Below the pieces are notes generated by a model, which was not told the DNA's origin, did not search any database, and saw only the letters and a program-made list of their open reading frames with translations. 64,000 nt of DNA from Myceligenerans crystallogenes (lineage in GTDB: Bacteria > Actinomycetota > Actinomycetes > Actinomycetales > Cellulomonadaceae): positions 434,001-498,000 of the forward strand of contig NZ_BAAANL010000002.1 of the NCBI RefSeq assembly GCF_039529775.1, written 5' to 3'. Of this stretch, positions 1 to 8,266 are shown in pieces. A program made the translations under genes and the position numbers. Every line of letters begins with the position of its first letter. Position 1 is the first letter of the stretch.

Positions 1-265
1 CGCGGATCGCGGTGTGCGGGCACGCTCCGGTCTCCACGGCGCGGATCCGCTCGGGTGCGAGCACGCCGGCCGAGCGGAGGAAGCGCGCGTCCTCGTCGGT
101 GTAGATGTCGTTGGTGATGACGCCGAGGCGCAGCTCGGCGCCGAGGGCGCGGCACACGGTCGCGATGAGGGACGACTTGCCGACGCCGACGGGCCCGGCG
201 ACGCCGAGGCGGAACGCCCGGGAAGGGGGGATCGCGGGCACGGGGACGGGTGTGGTCTCAGGCAC
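1..265 (-). CDS. ureG: Urease accessory GTPase UreG (3' end cut by window edge)
   Basis: GTPase that, with UreF and UreD/UreH, delivers nickel to apo-urease in the cytoplasm. The first 88 codons are visible from a GTG at 265. They contain the P-loop GPVGVGKSS near residue 20 and the downstream stretch VITNDIYTDEDARFL, both diagnostic of UreG. The start overlaps the ureF stop by 8 bases, so the two genes are translationally coupled. The C-terminal G4/G5 motifs lie outside the window. The identification is secure from the P-loop context and the operon position. Confidence 0.95.
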   Translation of the reverse strand, partial: MPETTPVPVPAIPPSRAFRLGVAGPVGVGKSSLIATVCRALGAELRLGVITNDIYTDEDARFLRSAGVLAPERIRAVETGACPHTAIR

Positions 266-947
266 GGAACAACCTCTGGCTCTCCAGGGCATGGGCCTGC
301 GCCCAGCCCTCGGTCTGCGGTGAACCGGAGGCCGGGATGTCCTCCGGGGTGGTGCACGCCGCTACGCGGAGCACGTGCGGCTCCGCGGCGGCGCACGCGT
401 CGAGGACCCAGCGCGCGGGGGTGACCGGATCCAGGGGTTCGAGCTTGAGCAGTGCGGACGCCGCCGTCTGGGCGTCGTCGTACACGGTGAGGCGGACCGT
501 GTCCGCGGCGGGCAGGCCGGTCGCCGCGGCGACCGCCCCGAGAACGACCGCGCGAGGCAGCGGCCCGTGTGCGGCGGCATGCGCCGCGAGGGCCCGGACC
601 GCGGGCGCCTCCGGCCAGAGGGAGCAGGCCAGCCGCAGGTAGCCGCGGCCGAGCAGGCGCGCGGCCTCGCGCAGCGCGGGCGCGGGTGTCCGGGCGGCCC
701 ACGCGCCGACGACGTCGGTCAGGGAACGCGCGGGGAAGCCCCCGAGCGACCGCGCCGTCACCACGGCCGTACCCGCCTCCACGAGGCTCGCGGTCGTGGC
801 GCGCCCGGCGAGCCAGGCGGGCACCGCCGTGACGGGCATGCCGCCCAGCAGCGCCGGCTCGAGACTCGCCGAGTGCGCGTGCCCGCCGCCGGGCAGGCGT
901 CCGTCGGCGAGCAGCATCGCCACCGAGAGCGCGTGTCGTGAGGTCAC
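258..947 (-). CDS. ureF: Urease accessory protein UreF
   Basis: All-helical nickel-insertion chaperone that acts between UreG and the urease-UreD complex. The 229-aa product is the usual family length. Its N-terminal ML(L)ADGRLPGGGHAHSASLE region is the conserved UreF loop, and the body is Ala/Arg-rich helices. The start is a GTG at 947, 11 bases after the ureC stop; an internal ATG at 917 is possible but would remove conserved residues. The gene lies between ureC and ureG, and no ureE sits between ureC and ureF. Confidence 0.93.
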   Translation of the reverse strand: MTSRHALSVAMLLADGRLPGGGHAHSASLEPALLGGMPVTAVPAWLAGRATTASLVEAGTAVVTARSLGGFPARSLTDVVGAWAARTPAPALREAARLLGRGYLRLACSLWPEAPAVRALAAHAAAHGPLPRAVVLGAVAAATGLPAADTVRLTVYDDAQTAASALLKLEPLDPVTPARWVLDACAAAEPHVLRVAACTTPEDIPASGSPQTEGWAQAHALESQRLFRA

Positions 948-958
948 GGGCCGTCCCT

Positions 959-2659
959 TCAGAACATCGAGTAGAGCTGGGCGAGCGGGAGCCGGACGGC
1001 GGGCGCCGGCTCGACGAGATCGCCGTCGACCCGGATCTCGAACGTGTCGGGGCGGATGTCGATGCGGGGCAGGGCGTCGTTGTTGCGCATGTCCGCCTTG
1101 CCGACGTCGCGGGTGGGCGTCACGGCTACCAGGTCGCGACGCAGCCCGACGCGGCCGGCCAGCCCGTCCTCGATCGCGGCCCGGGCGACGAACGCGAGCG
1201 AGAGGTCACCGGCGATCGCGTCGCCGAACGCGGGACGCTGCAGCACGGGCTGCGGCGTCGGGATCGACGCGTTCGGGTCGCCGAGCGCCGCCCAGGCGAT
1301 CACGCCGCCCTTGAGCACCAGATCGGGCCGGACGCCGAAGAACCGCGGGTCCCACAGCACGAGGTCGGCCAGCTTCCCCGGCTCCACCGAGCCCACGTGA
1401 TCGGCGACGCCGTGGCCGATCGCCGGGTTGATCGTGTACTTGGCGACGTAGCGGCGGGCACGCTCGTTGTCCGCCGGCTCCGACGCGCCCAGCGGCCCGC
1501 GGCGGTGCTTCATCACGTGCGCCACCTGCCAGGTACGGGTGATCACCTCGCCGATCCGGCCCATCGCCTGGGCGTCCGAGGACGTGATCGACAGCGCGCC
1601 CATGTCGTGCAGCACGTCCTCCGCGGCGATCGTCGTCGCGCGGATCCGCGACTCGGCGAACGCCAGGTCCTCGGGGACGGCCGGGCTCAGGTGGTGGCAG
1701 ACCATCAGCATGTCGAGGTGCTCGGCCACCGTGTTGACCGTGTGCGGGAGGGTCGGGTTGGTCGAGCCAGGGATCACGTGCGGGAGGCCGGCGATCGTCA
1801 GGATGTCCGGCGCGTGCCCGCCGCCCGCGCCCTCGACGTGGAAGGCGTGGATCGACCGGCCGCCGATCGCGTCGACCGTCGAGGACACGAACCCCGCCTC
1901 GTTCAGCGAGTCCGAGTGCAGGGCCACCTGCAGCCCCCACTCGCCCGCGGCTCGCAGGGCGGCGTCCAGCGCCGCCGGGGTGGCGCCCCAGTCCTCGTGG
2001 ATCTTGTACCCGCCCGCCCCGGCGAGGGCCTGCTCCGCCAGTGCTTCCGCACCGACGGTGTTGCCCTTGCCGAGCAGCAGCACGTTCACCGGCACCGGGT
2101 CGAGGGCGCGCAGGACGTGGCGCAGATGCCCGGCGCCGGTCACCGTCGTCGCCTTGGACCCCTCGGACGGACCGGTCCCGCCGCCCGCCACGGTGGTGAT
2201 GCCGGTGGCGAGCGCCTCGTGCAGCGCCGACGGCGACAGCAGGTGGACGTGGGAGTCGAAGCCCCCGGCCGTGAGGATCCGTCCCTCACCGGAGATGACG
2301 TCCGTCGAGGGCCCGATGACCAGGTCCGGGTGCACGCCGTCGGCGATGTCCGGGTTGCCCGACCGGCCCAGGGCGACGACCCGCCCGTCCCGCACGCCGA
2401 CGTCCGCCCGGATCACGCCCCACCAGTCCAGCACGACGGCGTTGGTGATCACCGTGTCGAGCGCGCCCTCGGCCCGGGTACGGGTCGACTGCAGCATCGA
2501 CTCCCGGATGGACTTGCCCCCGCCGAACACCGCCTCCTCGCCGCCGGCCGTACGGTCCTCGGTGACCTCGATCCACAGGTCGGTGTCGCCCAGGCGCACC
2601 TGGTCGCCCGCCGTCGGTCCGTAGAGGGCGGCGTAGCGCTCGCGATCGATCCAGGCCAT
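959..2659 (-). CDS. ureC: Urease alpha subunit (catalytic, nickel)
   Basis: Catalytic subunit of urease (urea to ammonia and carbamate). It is 566 aa, the normal length. Visible signatures are FDSHVHLLSP (nickel-binding HxH), GGYKIHEDWG with the Lys that is carbamylated to bridge the two nickels, the MLMVCHHLSP flap with the catalytic His, and the C-terminal LYSMF. The frame is open upstream to 3196, but family alignment starts at MAWIDRERYAALYGP, so ATG 2659 is used; it overlaps the ureB stop as ATGA. Fully intact by eye. Confidence 0.98.
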   Translation of the reverse strand: MAWIDRERYAALYGPTAGDQVRLGDTDLWIEVTEDRTAGGEEAVFGGGKSIRESMLQSTRTRAEGALDTVITNAVVLDWWGVIRADVGVRDGRVVALGRSGNPDIADGVHPDLVIGPSTDVISGEGRILTAGGFDSHVHLLSPSALHEALATGITTVAGGGTGPSEGSKATTVTGAGHLRHVLRALDPVPVNVLLLGKGNTVGAEALAEQALAGAGGYKIHEDWGATPAALDAALRAAGEWGLQVALHSDSLNEAGFVSSTVDAIGGRSIHAFHVEGAGGGHAPDILTIAGLPHVIPGSTNPTLPHTVNTVAEHLDMLMVCHHLSPAVPEDLAFAESRIRATTIAAEDVLHDMGALSITSSDAQAMGRIGEVITRTWQVAHVMKHRRGPLGASEPADNERARRYVAKYTINPAIGHGVADHVGSVEPGKLADLVLWDPRFFGVRPDLVLKGGVIAWAALGDPNASIPTPQPVLQRPAFGDAIAGDLSLAFVARAAIEDGLAGRVGLRRDLVAVTPTRDVGKADMRNNDALPRIDIRPDTFEIRVDGDLVEPAPAVRLPLAQLYSMF

Positions 2660-3027
2660 CAGCGGTCCTCCTGCTCGTGGGCGACCGGACCCAGCTCGCC
2701 GTCGTCGTCCTTGCCGCGCCGGATCCCGGGGACGCGCCGCGCGCCCCGGATCGTCACGGCGCCGACCCGGCGCCCGGCACCCGGCTCGAAGCGCTCGGAC
2801 GTGCCCGCGGGCACGTCGAGCCGGAACCCGCGGGCGGCTTCCCGGTCGAACTCGAGGGCGTCGTTGGCGTCGGGCAGGTGCAGGTGGGAGCCGATCTGGA
2901 CGGGCCGGTCGCCCGTGTTCAGGATCACGAGGGACAGTCGTTCGTGCGGCGCGCGGTCGGCGTTGATCTCGATGCGGCCGGGGGCGACGCGGACGGCGCC
3001 GGGCCCCGCGGTCGTGCGGGCGGACAT
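2659..3027 (-). CDS. ureB: Urease beta subunit
   Basis: Structural beta subunit of the (alpha-beta-gamma)3 urease. The 122-aa product carries the typical start followed by IEINADRAPHERLSLVILNTGDRPVQIGSHLHL and the AARGFRLDVPAGTSERFEPG motif. An AGGAGG ribosome site lies just upstream of ATG 3027. The stop overlaps the ureC start by four bases, implying coupled synthesis of equimolar subunits. Beta and gamma are separate genes, as usual in bacteria outside Helicobacter. Confidence 0.97.
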   Translation of the reverse strand: MSARTTAGPGAVRVAPGRIEINADRAPHERLSLVILNTGDRPVQIGSHLHLPDANDALEFDREAARGFRLDVPAGTSERFEPGAGRRVGAVTIRGARRVPGIRRGKDDDGELGPVAHEQEDR

Positions 3028-3035
3028 GTGGCCTC

Positions 3036-3338
<303 letters not shown>

Positions 3339-3374
3339 GGGAACTCCTCTCCGCGGAACGCACGGGGCCGGGGC

Positions 3375-4070
3375 TCACAGGGCCAGCGCCTTCCGGGCGC
3401 CGGCGGCCGCGTCCGCGCCGCCGCTCCCGCGGTGGACGACACGACCGGAGGCGAGCACGACGAAACCGGCGGCGTGCTCCACGGCGTAGCCGATGTGCTG
3501 CTCGACGAGCAGCACCGACAGGTCGCCCGCGGCGGTGAGCGCCGAGATCGCGTCGTAGATCTCGGTCACGACGTTCGGCTGGATGCCCTCGGCCGGCTCG
3601 TCGAGAACGAGCAGACGCGGCCCGGTGACCAGCGCCCGGGCGATCGCGAGCTGCTGGCGCTGCCCGCCCGACAGCAGCCCGGCCTGGCGGCCGAGCAGGT
3701 CGCGCAGCGCGGGGAAGAGGTCCAGCGCCTCGTCCGTCCGGCGGCGGCCGTCCCGTCCGTACGCGTCCGCGACCACCCGCAGGTTCTCCCGGGCGCTGAG
3801 CCGGCCGAAGGACTGCTGGCCCTGCGGCACGTAGGCGATGCCGCGCCGCACCCGCTGGTGGGTGGCGAGCGACGTGACGTCCGCCCCGTCCAGGCGGACC
3901 GCGCCCGCACGCGCCGGCAGGAGGCCGAGCACCGCGCGCAGGAGGGTCGTCTTGCCCGCGCCGTTGTGCCCCAGGACGGCGGTGAGCGCGCCGCGGGGCA
4001 CGGTCAGGTCGACGCCGTGCACCACGACGGTCCGGCCGTAACCCGTGGTCACGCCACTCAGTTCGAGCAT
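3375..4070 (-). CDS. urtE: Urea ABC transporter ATP-binding subunit UrtE
   Basis: One of two ATPases of the branched-chain-amino-acid-type urea importer, located on the inner membrane face. The 231-aa product has Walker A GHNGAGKTT, ABC signature LSGGQRQQLAIARAL and Walker B LLVLDEPAEGIQPN; the latter segment is typical of UrtE. The frame is open further upstream, but the LivF-type N-terminus MLELSGVTTGYG fixes the start at ATG 4070, overlapping the urtD stop as ATGA. It precedes ureA, which supports urea rather than amino acids as substrate. Confidence 0.95.
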   Translation of the reverse strand: MLELSGVTTGYGRTVVVHGVDLTVPRGALTAVLGHNGAGKTTLLRAVLGLLPARAGAVRLDGADVTSLATHQRVRRGIAYVPQGQQSFGRLSARENLRVVADAYGRDGRRRTDEALDLFPALRDLLGRQAGLLSGGQRQQLAIARALVTGPRLLVLDEPAEGIQPNVVTEIYDAISALTAAGDLSVLLVEQHIGYAVEHAAGFVVLASGRVVHRGSGGADAAAGARKALAL

Positions 4071-4873
4071 CACGGGAGATCTCCTTCCGTCGTGCCGAGA
4101 TACACCTCGACGACTGCCGGATCGTTCTGCACCTCGTGCACCGTGCCCTCGGCGAGCACGCGCCCCTGGTGCATCACGGTCACGGAGTCGGCGAAGGAGC
4201 GCAGGAACTCCATGTCGTGCTCGACGACGACCACCACCCGCTGCGAGCCGATGCGGCGCAGCAGCTCGCCGGTCTCCTCGCGCTCCGCCTGGGTCATCCC
4301 CGCCACGGGCTCGTCCAGCAGGAGCAGGTGGGCGTCCTGGACGAGCAGCATCCCGATCTCCAGCCACTGCTTCTGGCCGTGGGCGAGCACGCCCGCCGGG
4401 GTGTCGCGCAGCGCCGTCAGCCCGACCGTCTCCAGCGCCCGCTCGACGACCGGGGGCGTGGCACCCCGGCGCCGCAGCAGGGTCAGCGGCCGGCGGCGTG
4501 CGCCCGCCGCGATGTCGAGGTTCTGCAGCACGGTCAGCTCCTCGAAGACGCTGGCGGTCTGGAACGTCCGGCCCACCCCGGCGCGCGCGATCCGGTGCGT
4601 GGCGCGCCCGATCAGCTCCGTGCCGCCGAAGGCGGCCGAGCCCGTCGCCCGGACGAGCCCGGTCACCGCGTCGATGAGCGTCGTCTTGCCCGCGCCGTTG
4701 GGCCCGATGAGGAACCGCAGATCGCCCTGCGTGACCGTGAGGTCGACGTCACGCACGGCGACGAAGCCGTCGAACTCGACGCGCAGCCCCCGCACCTCGA
4801 GGTAGTCGTGCCGGAACCGCGTGGCGTCCGTCCCGAGCAGGGCGTCGGCGGCGGCGATGTCGATGTCGTTCAT
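4070..4873 (-). CDS. urtD: Urea ABC transporter ATP-binding subunit UrtD
   Basis: LivG-type ATPase of the urea importer, 267 aa. Walker A is GPNGAGKTT, followed by the long LivG-specific insert (GVGRTFQTASVFEELTVLQNL). The signature region AHGQKQWLEIGMLL replaces the canonical LSGGQ and is characteristic of UrtD. Walker B is LLLLDEPVAGM and the switch His lies in VVEHDMEF. The start is ATG 4873, overlapping the urtC stop; upstream open frame lacks family similarity. Confidence 0.95.
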   Translation of the reverse strand: MNDIDIAAADALLGTDATRFRHDYLEVRGLRVEFDGFVAVRDVDLTVTQGDLRFLIGPNGAGKTTLIDAVTGLVRATGSAAFGGTELIGRATHRIARAGVGRTFQTASVFEELTVLQNLDIAAGARRRPLTLLRRRGATPPVVERALETVGLTALRDTPAGVLAHGQKQWLEIGMLLVQDAHLLLLDEPVAGMTQAEREETGELLRRIGSQRVVVVVEHDMEFLRSFADSVTVMHQGRVLAEGTVHEVQNDPAVVEVYLGTTEGDLP

Positions 4874-5937
4874 GCCGGGATCCTTTCCTCGGGACGCCGC
4901 CGGAACCTGGCCGCCGCCACCGACGCGAGCCCGCCGGGGAGGAAGGCCACGACCAGGACGAACAGCGCGCCCTGGAGGTAGATCCAGCCCGACGGGAACT
5001 GCTCGGAGATCGACGTCTGCGCCCAGCTCACCGCGATCGACCCGAGCACCGGGCCCAGCAGGCTCGTCCGGCCGCCGATCGCCACCCCCACGAGAAATCC
5101 GATGGAGGGGACGACGCCGACGTCGGCGGGCGAGACGATCCCCACGATGGGCACGAACAACGCTCCGCCGACCGCGGCCGTCACCGCCGCGACGACATAG
5201 GCGACGACCTTCACCAGCGCGGGGTCGTAGCCGAGGAACCGCACGCGATCCTCCCCGTCCCGCACGGCCACGAGCAGTTCGCCGAACCGGGAGACGGTGA
5301 GCAGGCGCACCACCGCCACCATGAGGAGCAGCACGCCGGCCGCGATCAGGTAGAGCATCTGCTTGTTGACCGGGTCGGCCAGGTCGTAGCCGAAGAACGC
5401 GCGGAACCCGTTGAGGCCGTTCGTCCCGCCGGTGGTCTGCTGCTGGCCGACGAGCAGGATGGCGAAGGCCGCGGCCAGCGCCTGGGACAGGATCGCGAAG
5501 TACGCGCCCCGGACCCGCCGCGTGAACACCGCCCAGCCGAGCAGGGCGGCGAGCGCGGCGGGTACGAGCAGGACCAGCAGGACCGCCGCGACCGGCGAGC
5601 GCAGCGGCTCCCACCAGCCGGGCACCTGCCCCGTGCCGTACAGCAGCATGAAGTCGGGGACGCCGCCCGGGCCGGCGTCGGCGAGCTTGAGGTGCATCGC
5701 CATGAGATAGGCGCCGAGGCCGAAGTACACCCCCTGACCGAGGGTGAGCAGGCCGCCGCGGCCCCAGGCCAGGCCGATCCCGACGGCGACCATCGCGAGG
5801 CACAGGAACTTGGCCAGCAGGTCGAGCCGGAAGGGGCTGAGCACCGCCGGGGCGAGCAGCAGCAGGCCGGCGGCCAGGCCGAACGCGGCCAGGGTCCGGG
5901 CGCGCCCGGGCCGCACGAGTGCGGTGAGAGCGGTCAT
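4870..5937 (-). CDS. urtC: Urea ABC transporter permease UrtC
   Basis: LivM-type membrane permease, 355 aa, with about ten hydrophobic segments. It carries the conserved WGRGGLLTLGQGVYFGLGAYLMAMHLKL region near residues 58-85 and VGVAIGGRTSLLGPVLG near the C-terminus. It forms the channel with UrtB. It overlaps both urtB (ATGA) and urtD, so the permease and ATPase genes are tightly coupled. Confidence 0.95.
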   Translation of the reverse strand: MTALTALVRPGRARTLAAFGLAAGLLLLAPAVLSPFRLDLLAKFLCLAMVAVGIGLAWGRGGLLTLGQGVYFGLGAYLMAMHLKLADAGPGGVPDFMLLYGTGQVPGWWEPLRSPVAAVLLVLLVPAALAALLGWAVFTRRVRGAYFAILSQALAAAFAILLVGQQQTTGGTNGLNGFRAFFGYDLADPVNKQMLYLIAAGVLLLMVAVVRLLTVSRFGELLVAVRDGEDRVRFLGYDPALVKVVAYVVAAVTAAVGGALFVPIVGIVSPADVGVVPSIGFLVGVAIGGRTSLLGPVLGSIAVSWAQTSISEQFPSGWIYLQGALFVLVVAFLPGGLASVAAARFRRRPEERIPA

Positions 5938-6815
5938 GCGAGGCTCCTCGTCCGGACCGAGACCAGCCCTTGAGGTCGTAGCTGCAGGAAGGCCACGATC
6001 GCGACGAACACGAGCACCTTGGCGACCGACGCCGTCGTGGAGTACTCGAGGAACGCCTGCATCAGGCCGAGTGCCGTGGCTGCGATCACCGTGCCCTTGA
6101 TCTGCCCGATACCGCCCGCGACGACGACCAGGAACGCGTCGACGATGTAGTTGGTGCCGAGCGTCGGCCCGATCGAGCCGAGCAGGGTGAGCGCGACTCC
6201 CGCGATCCCGGCCAGCCCGGAGCCGAGGAAGAACGTGATCCGGTCGGTGGAGCGCGACGAGATGCCGGACGCCTCGGCCAGATCCCGGTTCTGCACGACG
6301 GCGCGGATGCGCCGGCCGAGCGGTGTGGCCCGCATGGCCAGCGCCAGCGCGACGACGCAGGCCGTGGCGAGCGCCAGGATGAACAGGCGCGTCCTCGGCC
6401 AGGCGAGGCCCCCGATCTCGACGGCGCCCGACAGCCAGGCGGGCGCGCGGACGTCCACGTTGGGCGCGCCGAAGACGTCCCGCGCGACCTGCTGGAGCAC
6501 GAGCGCGACCCCCCAGGTGACGAGCAGCGTGTCCAGCGGCCGCCGGTACATGCGGCGGATCAGCGTCGCCTCCAGCAGCAGGCCGAGCAGGCCGCCGACG
6601 ACGAAGCCGAGCGGGAGGGCGAGCAGCAGGCTCACGCCGGCGTCGCCGACGACCGCCTGGATCAGGAACGCCGTGTAGGCGCCCGCCATCATGAACTCCC
6701 CGTGGGCCATGTTGATGACGCCCATCTGCCCGAAGGTCAGGGAGAGGCCCAGTGCGGCGAGGAGGAGGACGGAGCCGAGGCTCAGTCCGGCGAAGAGCTG
6801 GGCGACGATGTCCAT
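5934..6815 (-). CDS. urtB: Urea ABC transporter permease UrtB
   Basis: LivH-type permease, 293 aa, with about eight membrane segments. The N-terminal half holds LGLSLTFGQMGVINMAHGEFMMAGAY, the classic LivH/UrtB motif. A second conserved block, GGIGQIKGTVIAATALGLMQAFLEYSTTASVAKV, is typical of UrtB rather than amino-acid LivH. The length is shorter than cyanobacterial UrtB proteins that carry a long N-terminal extension. It lies 27 bases after urtA. Confidence 0.95.
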   Translation of the reverse strand: MDIVAQLFAGLSLGSVLLLAALGLSLTFGQMGVINMAHGEFMMAGAYTAFLIQAVVGDAGVSLLLALPLGFVVGGLLGLLLEATLIRRMYRRPLDTLLVTWGVALVLQQVARDVFGAPNVDVRAPAWLSGAVEIGGLAWPRTRLFILALATACVVALALAMRATPLGRRIRAVVQNRDLAEASGISSRSTDRITFFLGSGLAGIAGVALTLLGSIGPTLGTNYIVDAFLVVVAGGIGQIKGTVIAATALGLMQAFLEYSTTASVAKVLVFVAIVAFLQLRPQGLVSVRTRSLA

Positions 6816-6842
6816 GTCAGGTCCGTCTCGTGTCGGGCCGGC

Positions 6843-8114
6843 TCAGGACAGGCCGTCGGCCCAGTCGTAGCCCTCCAGGTAGGGGTCCGGCTCGATGGGC
6901 TCGCCCGAGCTCCACTCGGTGTGGATCAGGCCGTCGGCGCCGATCTTCCCGATCAGCGCCGTCTTGGCGACGTGGTGGTTCTCGCCGTTGACCACGACCT
7001 CGCCCTCCGGCGCGTCGAAGGTGACGCCGTCGGCCGCGGCCACGACGTCGTCCACCGCGAACGACCCGGCCTTCTCGACCATCGCCCGCCACAGGTGGAG
7101 CGAGGTGTAGGCGGCCTCCATCGGGTCGGAGGTGGGCCGGTCCTCGCCGTACCTCGCCTGGAACGCCTCGACGAACGTGGCGTTGGCGGGGAGGTCGACG
7201 GTCTGGTAGTAGTTCCAGGCGGTGAGCTGACCCTCGACGTTCTCGACGCCGATACCGCCGATCTCCTCCTCGGCGATCGACACCGACACGACGGGCATCT
7301 TCCCGGCGGACATCCCGGCGTTGTTGTACTCCTTGAAGAACGCCACGTTGGAGTCGCCGTTGAGGGTGTTGAACACGGCGTCGGCGCCGGCCGACTTCAC
7401 CTTGTTCACGATGGTGGAGAAGTCGGTGTGGCCGAGCGGCGCGTACTCCTCGCCGACGATCTCGATGCCGTGGGCCTCGGCGTAGGCGTTGATGATCTTG
7501 TTGGCCGTACGCGGGAAGACGTAGTCGGAGCCGACGAGGAACAGCGACTCGGTGCCCTGCTCTGCGAGGTAGTCGAGGGCGGGCACGATCTGCTGGTTGG
7601 TGGTGGCGCCGGTGTAGAAGATGTTCGGCGAGGACTCCAGACCCTCGTACTGCACCGGGTAGAACAGCAGGGAGTCCTGGGCCTCGAACACGGGCAGCAT
7701 CGCCTTGCGCGACGCCGACGTCCAGCCGCCGAAGACGGCCGCGACGCAGTCGCTGGTGATGAGCTTGCCGGCCTTCTCCGCGAACACGGTGGGTTCGGAC
7801 CGGCCGTCCTCGGACACGATCTCCAGCTGCTTGCCCAGGACGCCGCCGTCCGCGTTGATCTCCTCGGCTGCGAGCTGGAGCGCGTCGTGGACCGTCTGCT
7901 CGGAGATCGCCATCGTGCCCGACAGCGAGTTGAGGAAGCCCACCTTCACGCTCTCGCCCGAGGTGTCGACGCAGCTCTCGGCGGCTGCGGACGTGCCATC
8001 GCCACCGCCGTCCACCCGCGCCCCGCAGGCGGCGAGGGCGACGATGCAGAAGGCGGCGAGCGAGGCGGTGCTCAGGCGTGTGACGGCGTGGCGTGAGGGG
8101 GACCGAAGACGCAT
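6843..8114 (-). CDS. urtA: Urea ABC transporter substrate-binding lipoprotein UrtA
   Basis: Extracytoplasmic urea receptor of the UrtABCDE importer, 423 aa. The signal peptide (about residues 1-28) ends in a lipobox (VALAAC), so the mature protein should be lipid-anchored. The start of the mature domain, VKVGFLNSLSGTMAISEQTVHDA, and the segments FVGSDYVFPRTANKI-like and LFYPVQYEGLE are UrtA/AmiC-type. The frame extends to 8321, but the signal peptide only makes sense from ATG 8114. It is the first gene of the 8-kb urea operon. Confidence 0.95.
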   Translation of the reverse strand: MRLRSPSRHAVTRLSTASLAAFCIVALAACGARVDGGGDGTSAAAESCVDTSGESVKVGFLNSLSGTMAISEQTVHDALQLAAEEINADGGVLGKQLEIVSEDGRSEPTVFAEKAGKLITSDCVAAVFGGWTSASRKAMLPVFEAQDSLLFYPVQYEGLESSPNIFYTGATTNQQIVPALDYLAEQGTESLFLVGSDYVFPRTANKIINAYAEAHGIEIVGEEYAPLGHTDFSTIVNKVKSAGADAVFNTLNGDSNVAFFKEYNNAGMSAGKMPVVSVSIAEEEIGGIGVENVEGQLTAWNYYQTVDLPANATFVEAFQARYGEDRPTSDPMEAAYTSLHLWRAMVEKAGSFAVDDVVAAADGVTFDAPEGEVVVNGENHHVAKTALIGKIGADGLIHTEWSSGEPIEPDPYLEGYDWADGLS

Positions 8115-8160
8115 GGGGGTGCTCCGTTCGTGGCGTCGGCCCGGGGGGCGGGGCCGTCGA

Positions 8161-8180
8161 TTAGGTTCAGATGAACCTAA
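8161..8180. promoter_or_regulatory. 20-bp AT-rich palindrome upstream of urtA
   Basis: TTAGGTTCA-GA-TGAACCTAA is a perfect 9-bp inverted repeat centred 57 bases upstream of the urtA start. Its outer arms TTAGGTT/AACCTAA equal those of the DtxR/IdeR iron box as I remember it, but the centre is 6 rather than 5 bases. It is strikingly AT-rich for this genome and has no T-run, so it reads as an operator rather than a terminator for gap. The binding protein is unknown. Confidence 0.55.
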
Positions 8181-8212
8181 CTGGACGGACATTTCGGCTT
8201 GGTGCGGCCACG

Positions 8213-8228
8213 GTAACTTTCGTGTTTC
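8213..8228 (-). promoter_or_regulatory. GlnR-box-like half sites upstream of urtA
   Basis: On the minus strand GAAAC-n6-GTTAC matches the b- and a-half-sites of the actinobacterial nitrogen regulator GlnR with the expected 11-base period. The flanking periods (cgcac, ggggg) do not match well, so only a partial box is present. Control of urea import by nitrogen status is biologically sensible, but this is inference. Confidence 0.35.
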
Positions 8229-8266
8229 GCACCACCCCCGGCACCCGGGCCCGGCCGGCGCCGCCC

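Noticed and set aside
8161..8180. Palindrome as rho-independent terminator of gap
   Set aside because: The stem is AT-rich with a two-base centre and no T-run, so it cannot form a stable RNA hairpin loop.
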